From the NCBI RefSeq assembly GCF_027409185.1, contig NC_084462.1, forward strand, positions 86,290,179 to 86,354,178: DNA of 64,000 nucleotides, given 5' to 3'. A program made the translations under genes and the position numbers. The notes under the pieces are model-generated. The model did not search any database. It saw nothing but the letters and a program-made list of their open reading frames with translations, and was not told where the DNA came from. Of this stretch, positions 31,819 to 44,400 are shown one piece after another. The DNA is from Cynocephalus volans. Lineage: Eukaryota; Chordata; Mammalia; Dermoptera; Cynocephalidae. The first letter of the stretch is position 1. The number at the start of each line of letters is the position of its first letter.

Positions 31819-32732
31819 GATGAGTATAAAGCATTTTTGTCTGTGTCTTATAAATAAACCCACTGCACGCTTTAAAACAATAAAATAAGTTGTTTTTCTG
31901 AAGGCATTCTGAAGTGAATGTAAATATAACCTCTCCTATGAGAATATTCCAAAGAGTCTTGGAAATTTAAAAGTTGGTGAGTTCTCCTTACATGCTGGAA
32001 AACATAGTGAAATACATGATAAAGAAGAGAATTGCCAAACACTTAAACAAGCAAACGAAAACGGAAAGGCAGCATGTTTTCTTCAAGAGGAAGTTATGCC
32101 TAAATATACTGAAATTCTCTGAAGACAAGTAGACATAGTCAAGGGAAATTTGGTATATGTAATCTACTTAGACTTTCAAAAGATTGAAGGTGTGGTTTGT
32201 ATCAAAGATTTTATTTGTAACATAGTAGGTGAGTGGACCAATTTTTTAGCATATGACAGAGAGCTAAGAAGTATGCAGATGCAGTTCTTTGGATTGAGAA
32301 ACAGAGCCGGGTCATTCAGACCTGTGACTGAATTAGTCTCATCTTCATTTATAATGTGGAGAAATGAATATATGGTTTTTGTGTAGATTATACACTTCTT
32401 GCCTCTGTGCTGTGACACATTTATTCATTCAACTCATTTATTAAGTACTTTTCTGACCACCATGACAGGCCCTAGAAATATAGCAATGTCCAACTTAGAT
32501 TTAATTATTGGCACCATGGATTATAGTTTATGGGGACACCAGGATATTATAAGTAATGAAATGTCAAAATTTGCAAACAATTTCTTTTTCTGAATAAATT
32601 AGAAATGAGTCAAGGTTATATCCCCATAATAAAACCACTCTTATCCACTTGCATTTTGACATGTTCATTAGGAGACTTTCTGGGGTGTGTAATAAAAATC
32701 GAATTCAAACTAGCTCAACCAAGAAGGAAAGT

Positions 32733-32834
32733 GGGCTAGCAGGTGAGCTCAGTTGGTGAGAGTGTGGTGTTATAACACCAAAGTTAAGGGTTTGGATCCT
32801 GGTACCAGCCAGCCACCAAAAAAAAAAAAAAAAG
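32733..32834 (+). mobile_element. CYN-type SINE monomer
   Basis: GGGCTAGCAGGTGAGCTCAG, then TTGGTGAGAGTGTGGTG, TATAACACCAAAG, B-box-like GGGTTTGGATCC, then about 17 A. One tRNA-Ile-like unit plus tail. Confidence 0.82.
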
Positions 32835-34369
32835 ACGTTCGAAATGTATTGCCTAACAAAACTAAAATTCGGGACTATATCCAGGTGCCCAAACATTGGC
32901 ATCAAAGATTTCTGCTTTTCTTTCCTTTGTTTTGGTGGCATTCTTAGCTGTGTTCTTCCCCAAGCAGTGACAAAGTCAGCCCTCAATGTGTTTGGCTTCA
33001 TTCTGTGGCTCTTCCTTGTAGCCTCTTTCTCTATATTGCCAGTAAGACATTCCAGGATGAAGCCCATTGACTGGTTTGGGTTCTACTTCCATTCCCAAAA
33101 TAATCACTGCATCCAGGGGAACGGAGTGCTCTGATTGGCTTAGCCTGGGCCAAATCCCACCACTGAAGTTAGAAATTGGGTCATCTTTACAGAAAACATA
33201 AGACCAATGAGGTGGTAGTGGGGGTTCGCCAGAGGAAAGACAGGATGTAGAATGAAAGCAATCCATGTCTACTGTAATGCATTCTCTTGAGTGGGAGATA
33301 AAGGGACAGGAACTGTGTGTGGTCCTGGGAGCGTGCCATGCACCTGGAAGTGTGGGGCTTCTGGGTCCCAGGCACCCTGAGTGTACAGAGAAGTGAGTAA
33401 GCTAGATATTCCACAATTGAAGTATCCTGAAATAGAGTTTACTACCCAGGAAAAGGACCTGGGAATACATTTTCTTTGTCCACTAAACATTTGTTGCTAT
33501 GCTGCCAGAGCCAAAATATGACAGGTATTGTTCAAAAGGGAAGAAATAAAACCTATTATACAGATCTTATTAGCACCACGGGCACTGTGGACAGTTCTAG
33601 TCACTGGATTTTAAGCAAAAAACAGTGTTATATAAAAGGTTCAGAAGAGGATGAGAGATAATTGAAGGAACAGGATAATGCTCATAAGAACAGTTTTAAA
33701 ATCCTGAGACAATTCAACCTGGAGAAACGAAGGCCAAGAAGGCAAGAATGTGAGCAAGTGCTACAAGACTATGCTTAGTACAGATAAGAAAGATGAATTA
33801 TTCACCAAAACTTCAGTATTATGATAAGCAGACATGTTTTGAAACTTCAGCAAAGTTACTGGAAAAGAAATAAAATTAGTTTATATTGTCAATGGTAAAC
33901 TTCTAAAACTCATTTCCTAATAGTCTATATTACCAAGAAACTTGAATAAATTTGAAGAAAGCTGGGTCAGTGCTAACTTGTGACAAAAAAAGAAAAAGAC
34001 CAATAAGAAGAGCTGGGTTATACCAAATCTTCAGTTTATGGTACAGGAAGACAATGGTTCCTATTCAGAGCATACTCATGGCCTGCTAAAAACAGGATTC
34101 TGGGTTGAATGGCTTCTGTGTCTAGGATAACCCTAGGATGGCAATCAGTGTGCAAAAGGATGGGGCTCCTTTGTCGGAGAGGAGGTGAGAAGGAAGCTTT
34201 TATAAACAACCTCACAAAAGTGGGAGGAGGGAGGAAGGAAAATACAGGTGAGAATGGGGTTGGTCATAAGAAATGAGATGGGCAAAGAAAGACAGGCCAA
34301 ATGCCCATGGAAAACCATTCTTAAGTTCATGCTAAATACCACAGGAGAAATACATTTCAAAAGTAGACG

Positions 34370-36293
34370 TTAGGAGTTTCACTTTTGGCATGACAGCAAT
34401 GAGGAGCTCTATGGACCCTAGGGAAACTGGTAAAAATTATTTTAAAACGAACAAAACCCCCAACCACTTAAAGTTTCTCAACATGGTCCTAAGGCCATAT
34501 AGCAAATGAAGAAACATTTATTCAAGAAAATATACTTAATCTTGGTAAGAAGAGAAAGCTTGTGATATCTGAACTAAGATTTGCTCCTCTCTGTCCTCCC
34601 AGCTCAACAAGAGACTCCACTCTAGACTCCCTCTCCCACCTAGTTCTGAGTGGAAGGCTCTCTTCCTGGGAGGGGCAGGATACCAGCATCTCTCATCCCC
34701 CAGCTACCTATTGCTGAGGCCAAGTTCCAAGGGAATAAAGCCAAGAGGTAGGGGCTCTCTCTTCTACCCAGCCCCCACTCATGGTTCACAGGCTCTACCT
34801 TGGGTACATCACTGCTGAAAATACTGGAATCCCAGTTGCCTTTTCCCAGGCTTAGAAGGTGATGGTTTCATGCTAGGAAAGGCCAAGCAAAAGGACCTAA
34901 GGGCTACTATCCATCCGCCAAGCACTCAGCTCCTAAAGCAGGGGCATCACTCAGAAAGAAACAGACCATCATCTCCACTCCCAGCTCCAAAGCAATGACT
35001 AGGAGGTTCTCCTGGGAGCATGAGCAGGCCATAAAACAGAGAGGCTGAATTTCTTCCTAAAGGAACTGACTTCATCTGCAACAGAGTATAGAGAAGCTTG
35101 AGCCTAAAGGCACTTCAAAAACAGTGGAGGTTGTGGTGAATGGGAATTTGGAGGAGATTCATCAGAGATATAGGCTAAACTGTATGCCAGCTAGTTTTCT
35201 GGAGAGAACTGGGGGAAGAGACAGCCAGCAGGAGTTTTCATGGGATCAGAACAAGTCTCAAACATTGATCTCAATTACTATCCTTTCAAAAGAGCCCAAA
35301 AAATGGATATTGGATCAGTCTATAAAGTTATTTATGCAATATGGCATTGTTGAAAACAGTAAAGCAATCAGAGGCAACTAGTGGAGTTTAACAACTGAAT
35401 GTAGTCTGGAGAGAGGCAAAGTGAGGCCTGCTCAAACCACTGTCCTCCCAGGTTGATTGTGAGCATAATCAGGCTACGCTCACAGGCAAGCAACATCAGA
35501 GGCTTCACACTCGTCCTTCCTGGCAGGGGGGAGGGTGGGCAGAGAGTAGATGTCATTGAAATAATCCAGCTGATCACTAAAAAGTAAACAAGCAAATGAC
35601 AATAATAAGTTCAGTTTATTAACAATAACAAGGACCAGCACCCAGAGCTGCTACAATATATTATCAAAAATGTTCAGATTCCAACAAAAAAAATTATAAA
35701 ACATGCAAAGAAACAGGAAAGTATGACCCATATGCAGCAAAATGATCAGGCAACAGAAACTGCCTATAAGAGCAATCAGATGTTGGATTTAACAAAGACT
35801 TCAAAGTAGCCATTATAAATATGTTCAAAGAACTAAAGGAAACTGATTAAATAATACATTTGTTGAATGACAGCAATGATACAAGGGACAGGAGAAAGGA
35901 ATTAGGGATATTTTGTTATTATAAGGTTCTTGCACAGCCTGTGAAGTGGTACAGTTTTATGTGAAGATAGACTTGAATTAGTTATAAATGTATATTGCAA
36001 ATTCTAGGGCAACCATTATAAAAAACAAAAATAGAAGTATAATTAATATACTAAGAAAGGAGAAAAAATGAAATTATATAAAATGCTCAACTAAAACCAC
36101 AAATGGCAGAAAAGAGTGGAAGACAAAAGCAGGAACTAAGACGAAGGGCAACAGATAGAACAGTAACAAATATGGTAGATATTAATCCAGCTCTCAATAA
36201 TCGCTTGTCAATGGTCTAAATACACCAGTTAGAAGACAGAGATTGTCAGAGAGGATCGGGAAACAAGACTCAACTATATGTGTCTATGAGGTC
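34370..36293 (+). repeat. Old L1M/HAL1-like 5' part (leader, ORF1-like, start of ORF2)
   Basis: Starts near GGCATGACAGCAATGAGGAG and continues with ATTTATTCAAGAAAATATAC, TTAACAAAGACTTCAAAGTA and GTCAATGGTCTAAATACACC. The last block matches the beginning of L1 ORF2. Reading frames are destroyed. Assignment of the first kilobase is less certain. Confidence 0.6.
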
Positions 36294-37905
36294 ATTCTAA
36301 CGTTCATATGGAATTGCAAGGAACACCGAATGGCCAAAACAGTCTTGGAAAAGAATAATAAAGTTGGAGGACTTGCACTTCCTGATTTCAAAACTTACTA
36401 CAAAGTGACAGCAATCTAGACAGTCTAGTACTAGAATAAGGATAGATGGAAACGTCAGTGGAATAGAATTGAGAGCACAGAAATAAACCCAGGTGTTTGT
36501 GATCAACCGATTTTCAACAAGCGTACCCAGACCATTTGATAGGGAAAGAATAATCCTTCCAAAAATGATATTCAGACAATTGGGTAGCTACATGCAAAAG
36601 AATGAATTTGGACCCTTACTTTATACCACGTACAAAAAATAACTCAAAATGGGTCACAGGCCTAAATGTAAGAGCTAACACTATAAAACTCAAAAGAAAA
36701 TATAGGGGTAAATCTTTATGACCTAGACTGACAAGGGATTCTTAGATATGACACAAAAAAGCACATGCAACAAAACAAAAAATAGATAAATCAGATTTCA
36801 TCACAATTGAAAATTTTCATATTTCAATAAACACTATCAAAAAAGTGAAACGCAACCCACAGACTAGGAGAAAATATCTGCAAATCATGTATCTGATAAT
36901 GGAATTGTATCTAGAATATAAGGGTACTATAAAAAGCTCCTGGAAAGATTCGTATTATCTTTCAATTCTATTTTTCCACAAACTTTTTGAAGTACCTTTG
37001 TATATAAAGAACTCATATGACTCGATAGTAAAAAGACAACCCAATTCTAAAGTGGACAAAGGATCTAAATAGGCATTTCTCCAAAGAAGATACACAGATG
37101 GCCAATAAGCACATGAAAAGATGTTTGACATCATTGCTTATTAGGGAAATACATACCAAAACCACAATTGAATACTACTTGACATCCATTAAAATGTCTA
37201 GAATCAAAAAATCAGATAGGAAATACTGGCAAAGATGTGGAGAAATCAGAACCCTCACACATTGCTCGTGGGAATGTAAAATGGTGCATCCACTTTAGAA
37301 AACACTCTGGCGGTTCCTTAAAAAGTTAAACATAAATATTTTAAAACCCAGTAATTCTACTCCTAGGTATAGGAATATACCCAAGAGAAATTAAGACATA
37401 TGTCCATACAAAAACTTGTACATGAATGTTTATAGCAGCATTATTCATAATCGACACAGGTTTTAATAACCCAAATATCCATTAACTGATGAATGGATAA
37501 ACAAAATGTGGTATATCCTTACAATGGAATATTACTAGGCCATAAAAGGAATGAAGTACTAATACATGCTGCAATGTGGATGAACCTTGAAAACATGCTA
37601 AGTAAAAGAAGTCAGTCACAAAAGACCATGTTATATGATTCCATTTATATGAAATGTCTAGAATAGGAAAACCCATAGAGGAATATAATAGATTAGTGGT
37701 GACTTAGGGCTCGTAGGAGTTGGGGGGCAATGAAAGGACAAGGAAGATAGCTAAAGGTCTGGGGTTTCTTTTTGAGATGATGAAAATGTTTTAAAATTGA
37801 CTATGGTGATAGTTGCACTTATCTCTGAATGTGCGTGTACTAAAAACCATTGAATTATATACTTTAAATGGGTGATATTTATGGTATGAGAATTATATCT
37901 CAAAA
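36294..37905 (+). mobile_element. L1 ORF2 end and 3'UTR fragment (degraded)
   Basis: Follows the ORF2-start block directly, so most of ORF2 is missing. Landmarks are TGGAATTGCAAGGAACACCG, GGACTTGCACTTCCTGATTT, GGCAAAGATGTGGAGAAATC, CTCACACATTGCTCGTGGGA, ATGTTTATAGCAGCATTATT and ATGAATGGATAAACAAAATG. The frame is broken by many stops, so it is inactive. Confidence 0.9.
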
Positions 37906-38284
37906 AATGCGATTTTTTGAAGTAGGCTTTTGACATTCAGTATGGCAGACTGAGGAGCTCAGGAAATTTTATCCTCTAAAAAAGCCAGGACAACAGTGTG
38001 CAAAATTGTCAAAGCAACAATTTTAGGACTCTGTAAATTGACCAGCAGCATGCAACAAATTAGTGGCAGTTATTCATAAACACCACTAACCATGTATAAG
38101 AACAATGGGAGCCTGGCATTCTTGCCTGGGGCTGCTCCCAAATCCTCCCCTCTCCCAGCTTAGACAGCATGGTAGTTATATCAGAACAGGGAAAGCTGCG
38201 AAAACCAACAGCTTTGCTGCTAGAGGGTGCTCACTTGATTTTGGACAGGCCTGCAGTAAGACCTCACAAACATCAGTAGCAGTA

Positions 38285-38372
38285 GTGATCTCAGAACTGT
38301 GAAAATGAATCCGTTGTTTTAAGCCACCCAGTTTATGGTACTTTGTTACAGCAGCCGTAGGAAAGTAACACG
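38285..38372 (+). repeat. LTR 3' end fragment (MaLR-like)
   Basis: TCAGAACTGTGAAAATGAAT, then GTTTTAAGCCACCCAGTTTA and TGGTACTTTGTTACAGCAGCC resemble the 3' end of MaLR/MLT-type LTRs. Confidence 0.65.
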
Positions 38373-38454
38373 ATATTAATCTGAAGTATCTATGATGAGT
38401 GTAGGTGCACATTTTAATCCCTAGAAGAACCACTAAAAAATTAACTCAAGAAAT

Positions 38455-39985
38455 AATTTTTTAAAAATTTGTTTTAATTGACATATCAAAATTGTACATA
38501 CTTACGGGATACAATCTGACATTTTGATACATATATATGTTGTATAATGATCAAGTTAGAGTAGTTAATGTGTCCATCACCTCATGCATTTATCATTTCT
38601 TCGTGGGGAAAACATTAAAAATCTTCTCTAGCTATTATGTAATACACAAAACTTAATTGTTAATCACAGTCACCCTACTGTGTGATAGAACATCAGAACT
38701 TTTTCCTCTTGTCTAATTGTAATTTTGTACCCGTTGGCCAACCTCTCCCTGTCTTTCCTTCCCCGCTTTCTCTCCCCAATGTCTCGTAACCACTGTTCTA
38801 CTATCTGTCTCTATAATATCAACTTTTTTTTTTAGATTCCACATATGAATGAGATCATGTGGTATTTGTCTTTTTGTGCCTGGCTTATTTCCCTTAACAT
38901 AATGACCTCTAAGTCCATCCATTCATTCTTTTTATATGTCTGAATGGTACTGCATTGTGTTTATATACCACTTTTTAAAAATCCATTCTTCCATTGTTAG
39001 ATACTTAGGTTGATTTGATATCTTGGCTATTGTAAATTGTGCTGCAATAAACAAGAGAGTGCAGACATCTCTTCAACATACTGACTTCATTTACTTTGGA
39101 TATATACCCAGTAGTGGGGATTGCTGGATCATATGGTAGTTCTATTTTCAATTTTTTGAGGAACCACCATATTGTTTTCAATAATGGCTTTACTAGTTTA
39201 TACTCCCACCAACAGTGTGCAAGTGTTCCCTTTTCTCCACATCCTCACCAACTCTTGTATTTTTTTTGTCTTTTTGATAACAGCCATTCTAACTGGAGTG
39301 AGGTGGTATCACATTGTAGTTTTGATTTGCATTTCCCTGATGATTAGTGCCTTGGAGTGTACCCCCCAAAGTTCACCCCCACAGTGACTGTGTTAAGGGG
39401 GTGGAAATCCTACTCCAGTAATTGAAAGGCGGGCCCTAGAAGAGGTGATTAGATTGTAGGACCATGCCATAGTGAAAAGATTAAAAATGGTGGTCAGGGG
39501 CATGGTTCTGAGAGCTTTAAAGGAAGAGCACATGAGAGGTTAGTTAGTCTCTTCTGCCATATGAGATCTCTGGTCACCAAGACCCTCACCAGATGTGTTC
39601 CCTGGACTTTGGACTTCCCAGCCTTTGAAACTGTAAGCAATAAATTTTGTTTTCTTTATAAATTACCCAGTTCCAAGTATTTTGTTATAAGCAACAGATA
39701 GTGATGTTGAGCATTTTTTTCATATGCCTGTTGGCCATTTGTATGTCTTCTTTTGAGAAATGTCTATTAAGATCCTTTGCCCATTTCTCAATTGGATTAT
39801 TTGGGGGTTTTTTGCTGTTGAATTGTTCCATTTCCTTATATATTCTTGATATTAACCCCTTGTCAGATGTATGGTTTGCAAATATTTTCTTCCATTCTGT
39901 GGGTTGTCTCTTCACTCTGCTAGCAGTTTCCGTTGATGTGCAAAAGCTTCTTAGTTTGATGTAATCCCTCTTGTCTATTCTTGCT
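38455..39985 (-). mobile_element. L1 3' fragment, antisense, interrupted by an LTR
   Basis: Antisense L1 ORF2/3'UTR. Landmarks are GAATGAGATCATGTGGTATT, TGTAAATTGTGCTGCAATAA, ATATACCCAGTAGTGGGGAT, CTCCCACCAACAGTGTGCAA and CTGGAGTGAGGTGGTATCAC. After the 349-bp LTR the L1 resumes with GTGATGTTGAGCATTTTTTT, CAACGTTAACCCCTTGTCAG-like sequence and CTGTGGGTTGTCTCTTCACT. The open frames at 39685-39964 are L1 remnants. Confidence 0.92.
39348..39696 (+). mobile_element. Solo LTR (MaLR-like) nested in the L1
   Basis: Begins TGCCTTGGAGTGTACCCCCC and ends AAATTACCCAGTTCCAAGTA followed by TTTTGTTATAAGCAACA, giving TG...CA termini. The flanking 5-mers ATTAG and GATAG are a near-match target duplication. 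GCAATAAATTTTG before the end is the LTR poly(A) region. The host L1 reads continuously when it is removed. Confidence 0.82.
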
Positions 39986-40024
39986 TTTATTGTTTGTGAT
40001 TTTGCTATCTTTTGTCAGTTTTAC

Positions 40025-40680
40025 AAATTGAGCTTCCCAGCTTTAACCAGTTTACAGTAATTTCTTATATATTCTCTATACAGTAATTTCTCATTACTAT
40101 TACCCAATATTTTAAAGACATTATCTCTCACGTTTTTCTAATAATTTCCTAGTTTTACTTTTAAGTTTTAATCATGAATTCATCTGGGGATTTTGGGATG
40201 CAGTGTTTGCCATTGTTCTGCTTTTATTGTTTTTACGTGTAATGTGCCCATCTGTTACATAATCTTTTCTTTTCCTGTCTGGTCCTCGAGGCTATCATAT
40301 AATGTAGGGTTCTGTTGGTGGACTTCATTATGTTCCATTATTCACTTATCCATTCTCATGCAAGTATCACACTGTTTCAATGACTACAGCTTTGTTATAT
40401 CCCTTAATATACGGTGGAGCAAATTTATCTTTGTTCTTTGTTTTGAAAATTGTCTTAGTTAGACACACACTTTTATTCCATATAAAATATAAAATCGTTG
40501 TACAATTCTCCAATAGTTCTGCTAGAATTCTGATTCCAGTAAATTGGGCTAATGTATTCATTTGGGTAGAATTGACACCTTTACAATATTAAATGTTCCC
40601 ATCCATGAAAATGGCATGTCTTCCCATTTATTTTTTTATGCCCTATAAGAGAAATTTTAAAATTTTCTCCACCAAGGCGA
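40025..40680 (-). repeat. Second antisense L1 ORF2 fragment
   Basis: Reads antisense to L1 ORF2: AATTCATCTGGGGATTTTGG, GTATCACACTGTTTCAATGA, TACAGCTTTGTTATATCCC and AAATGTTCCCATCCATGAAA. Diverged and frameless. Confidence 0.75.
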
Positions 40681-40739
40681 GGTGCGTTTTTGTTAGGGTC
40701 ATCTCTGGATACTCACATAAAGGACAATTACCTGTTTTT

Positions 40740-40883
40740 TTTTTTTTTTTTTTGGTCGTTTTGTCGTGACCGGCACTCAGCCAGTGAGTGCACCAGTCAG
40801 TCCTATACAGGATCCGAACCCGCAGCGGGAGCGTCGCCGCGCTGCCAGCGCAGCACTCTACCAAGTGCGCCACGGGCTCGGCC
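40740..40883 (-). mobile_element. CYN-type SINE, GC-rich subfamily with shortened second unit
   Basis: Flanked by perfect 15-bp repeats CAATTACCTGTTTTT (40725-40739, 40884-40898). On the minus strand it starts GGGCCGAGCCCGTGGCGCAC and carries CTGCGGGTTCGGATCC, then a second unit cut short after CACTCACTGGCTGAGTGCCG, ending GTCACGACAAAACGACC plus oligo(A). It is the same truncated design as 48957-49102. Confidence 0.92.
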
Positions 40884-41295
40884 CAATTACCTGTTTTTAT
40901 ATTTGGTTTTAAATATGCCACCTTGCTGAACTCTCTTTAGAGTTCTAATAGTTTGTTGATTTTCTGGGTTTTCTACGCAAGTGGTTATATCCTCTGCTCT
41001 TTCCAGTAAGCAGGCCGCGACCTAGAGGAGCTACAGCTTGGGCTGGGGAACGCCTTAGGCGACACCTGTTACCTGCCCGGGAGAGCAAATCCGGCTCCGG
41101 CCCTCCTGGGCCGCCCCCGCCAGGTGCACCCGCTTTTCCGCCCAGCGCTTGCCCGCTCGAGCCCCCGCCCCGGCCGGTGGCCGCGCGGACTGGCCCAGCT
41201 GGGCTCGGACGGACCAATCCCGGCACTTGTCTCCTGCCCTGGCCGCCACCCCTCGGCAAAGTGAGCAGTCGGTCGCCGGCAAACTTCCCGGGCAA

Positions 41296-41310
41296 GATGG
41301 CCCGGCGGTG
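41296..41310 (+). other. Possible 4-codon uORF over a YY1-like motif
   Basis: CAAGATGGCC contains an ATG with A at -3 and G at +4 (strong context), reading Met-Ala-Arg-Arg then TGA. It ends 118 nt before the MYO5C ATG and no other ATG lies between. Whether it is transcribed depends on the unknown start site, since YY1 motifs often sit right at the start. Confidence 0.4.
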
Positions 41311-41428
41311 ATTGACGCGGCGCGGGCGCAACGCTTTCCTGCCCCGGGGCCGTCCAGCCGCGGGCCCCACCCCACCCCGCCGAGCCTCGCACACCGCGGC
41401 CACCGAGCTGCCCCGGCCGCGCTCGCGC

Positions 41429-41455
41429 ATGGCGGTGGCCAAGCTGTACACGCAG
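41429..41455 (+). CDS. MYO5C: MYO5C coding exon 1 (MAVAKLYTQ)
   Basis: 27 nt of coding sequence in the CpG island, ending before GTAGGA. ATG context GCGCATGG has C at -3 and G at +4, so only moderate. Tiny first coding exons ending after the LYT(Q/K) motif are typical of class V myosins, and it joins in phase 0 to YNRVWIPD at 52352. Confidence 0.92.
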
Positions 41456-44400
41456 GTAGGAGGGTCGGCCGACCTGCGCGAGCGGAGCCCGCCCGGCGCT
41501 AACGCTGACTGTGCCTGCGCACAGGCCACACCTGTACACCTGGCGCGGGACGGGCTGGCGGCGGCCACAGGGCGCCGCGGCGGACAGCGGGCTCAGGGCT
41601 CCGGAGGGACCGGTCCCTGCCGCGGGGAAGGCACCCCCCGGGAGCCTGGGTCCCCCGGGGACGGGCAGGCCGAGTGGGAGGGGCTGCCTTCTCAGGGCGG
41701 GGGCTTCCCGGGGCGCAGGGGGCGCACGTACGTCCCCGTCTCCCGCGACTGGAGCACAGCGCCCTCTTCCTCCCCCGCCACCAGTGGACGTAGAAGCCGC
41801 AGACGCAGCGGACGTAGCGTCCGTAATCTTCCCGATCCTCCTGGGAGCCCTTGGAACAACGTGCCTGCAGCATTCAGGATGCTTTCCAGAATTCTAGGTC
41901 TTCAGAGGCTTGTGCGCGCGTTAAGCTCATCTGACGGTCGAAGCCGAAGCGGCCGGGGCCACACACCCGGAGTGGCGGTCGAGCGCTCCTGGGAACCCAG
42001 GGGTCCTGACGGGCGGTCACAGGCTCTTCACCTAACATCTACATGGTGCTTTACAGTTTATAAAGCACCTTTCACAGACCCTGACTCTGCAAAATACTCT
42101 AGAGCGTTCCTCCTCGGAAACCTCTTCCCGCGGGGCTGAGGCCTCCTCCTACCTAGGAAGGGCAGCGTTCCCATACGGGGCCCAGAACCCTGGGGAGTGA
42201 AAGCGTTAGGCTTCTGAAAACAATCAGCTTGACTGCACCCCAGTGAGGGGATTCTAGTGCCCCGGGACACAGGAAGCGAAGTTCCAAGGGGGAAGGGGGA
42301 CTCCAGAGGGAAGGCGTGGTGGGCGTAGCAGTTGCTGTCAGCAGAAATGTAAAATGACCCATCTCTTTTCTTTTTCTTAAAAGATGACCGGTAAGGGGAT
42401 CTTAACCCTTGACTTGGTGTTGTCAGCACCACGCTCACCCAGTGAGCTAACCGGCCATCCCTATATGGGATCCGAACCCACGGCCTTGGTGTTATCAGCA
42501 CCGCACTCTCCCGAGTGAGCCACGGGCCGGCCCGACCCATCTCCTTTCTAAAGCTGTTTGGCAGCATGCCTTAGAAATGTTCAGAGCAGCAGTTCCAGTA
42601 TTTGAAGTCTCTCTGAGAAAAACCAGTCTGGCCATTCTCTACTTAAACCCCTCTGGAGGTTCCTGTCACTTCAGATTCACTGAGCAGCCATGAGGCCCTG
42701 CCTCTCTGCGTCATCTTCCTGCCCCCTGCCTCCCCACTCCTGCCTTGGCTCATGCTCCGCCAAACTTCTCGTAGTTCCCTCAGTGCTTTGCCTGCACCTT
42801 CACCTCTCTATGCCTTGGCACACGGAGCTCCCTCTGTCTGAAATCTGTCTGCTTTGCTCACCAGCACCTGCACCTTCCAAATTCAATTTGAGCAGGACCG
42901 CTTCTGAGACGTCTTTGCAGCCAGCCCCTCCGTCCGGGAACCTTCCACATCTACCTGTTGACAGCTCTTTGACTCTATGTCTCTCCCATTGACCAGGAGC
43001 TTCTAGAGAACAGGGAGCCATGGGACTCCATAAATGCTTGATGTGTGCGCGCATGTATGAATGAATGTTTCTGCTTTCCACAAAAGCTAGGGATGTGAAG
43101 ATGATGGTATCAGTGACAGCTACTTTTGTGTCACAGTCATTGAGTACAGCTTGTGCCAAATGCCACTCTCAGAAATTTTTGTGCCTTCTCTCATTTGATC
43201 TGAATAAGCAACTATGTGTTAGATGTTGTTATTCCAATTTTACAAATGGCTCAGGCCAAGTAAGCTGCCTTAGGTCACAGAGAAGTGATGGAGCCAGGAT
43301 TAAAAGCCTGTGTTCTCGATACCACCCACCACCACCACCTTGGTTCAACCATCTTTATCTTCCTCTTCTTCAGAGGATCTGATCTTTTCTCCATACACAG
43401 AGAACTAATGGGAATTCCGTCCATTTCTTAGCTACCTCCCCTGACACCTGCTTCTTTATCATATCATTCCTCGTAATAACTAAAATGGAACCAACCCCAA
43501 TGTCCACAAGAGAGGCAAGTAAATTATAGAAGACCCATATGATAGAATAGTATGAAGCCTTAAAAATGCTACTTATGACAACATGGAAAGATAAGAGCAC
43601 AAAACATAACAACAACAACATGGAAACATAAGAGCACAGAAATTATATGTGCTGTGTGATCATAGACACATATACATATCAATGAATAAAGACTGGGCAG
43701 TCAGCTGCAGAGAAGTCAAGGAGGATGAAGGCTGAGTAAAGGTCATTAGACTTGGCCCCTCGGATGTCCTTGGCATTGCTTCTCTTTCAGAACCGTGAGG
43801 GAGAAAGAGGTCACCTAGCATGGTCACATGCTCATGGGAGAGACCCACTGGAGGATTGCCATTGGAAGATGTAAAAAAAGCCATGCATTAACCACAGAAA
43901 GGCGTGGGGGATCCAAGGCTGTGGTGGCAGGATTTGAAGGCATGAAGATACTTAGAACGAAGGAAGCCAAGAGGACTTGATAACTGCTCAGAATGGGGGT
44001 GGGGGAGTAGGACTGAGAGCTTGAGGAGAGCAGCAATACCACCAACCCGTCACCATCCAGGCCGCCTTTCACCATGTTAAGTCCTAGTTCTGCTCCTTAC
44101 TAACCAGGTGACACTAGGCAAGGTACTTAACCTCTCTGTTTCCACACCTGTAAAACTAATTTAATAGTGCCTATCAGTTTAGAAGATCACCATAAGGATT
44201 AAATAATCTGTGTTAAACCCTTAGCACAGTACCTGACACATAATGCTTAATAAAGGTTAGTCATTTTTCATATCAATGCCATTGTAATGCCAGTGATTTG
44301 GGGTACCTAATGGCTGGGCTTTTACATTTACCCCTATTAAATTTTCCATCTCATTATTTCATGCCCAAAGTTTCCGTAGCTTGTCGAAACCTTTTGAATC

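Larger units (their letters stand above)
25312..31840 (+). other. MYO5A: MYO5A 3'UTR (~6.5 kb, inferred extent)
   Basis: Uninterrupted sequence after the stop, with candidate poly(A) signals at 25825, 26467, 27094 and 31813. The last has the best downstream GT-rich element and gives a transcript of roughly 12 kb with a full-length coding region. A MER2-type DNA transposon (27157-27490), a MIR-like piece (26905-26992) and a TC/AC microsatellite (29185-29256) lie inside. Open frames such as 27742-28158 have no recognisable protein. The end point is an inference. Confidence 0.75.
31841..41000. other. MYO5A-MYO5C intergenic region
   Basis: Between the inferred MYO5A end and the MYO5C CpG island. 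It holds a CYN monomer (32733), an L1 (+) copy with an internal deletion (34370-37905), L1 (-) copies (38455-39985 and 40025-40680), LTR pieces (38285-38372, 39348-39696) and a CYN element (40740-40883). Sequence from 31.84 to 32.7 kb and 32.85 to 34.37 kb shows no gene or identifiable repeat. Confidence 0.8.
41020..42050. promoter_or_regulatory. MYO5C: CpG island, MYO5C promoter region
   Basis: A sharp shift to very GC- and CpG-rich sequence, spanning the MYO5C start codon. GC-box/Sp1-like CCGCCC motifs occur (near 41112 and 41163), and CAAGATGGC at 41293 resembles a YY1 site. I saw no TATA box at a useful distance, so a dispersed, TATA-less housekeeping-type promoter is likely. Long open frames on both strands here (up to 275 codons) are products of the GC bias. 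Confidence 0.85.

Noticed and set aside
39685..39964. Open frames with reverse-transcriptase-like residues
   Set aside because: Remnants of L1 ORF2 with breaks; the copy is inactive.
40945..42139. Long open frames on both strands of the CpG island (207, 156, 275 and 128 codons)
   Set aside because: Composition is Arg/Gly/Pro/Ala-rich in all frames as expected from CpG-rich DNA, with no domain or conserved motif; MYO5C exon 1 uses only 27 nt of it.
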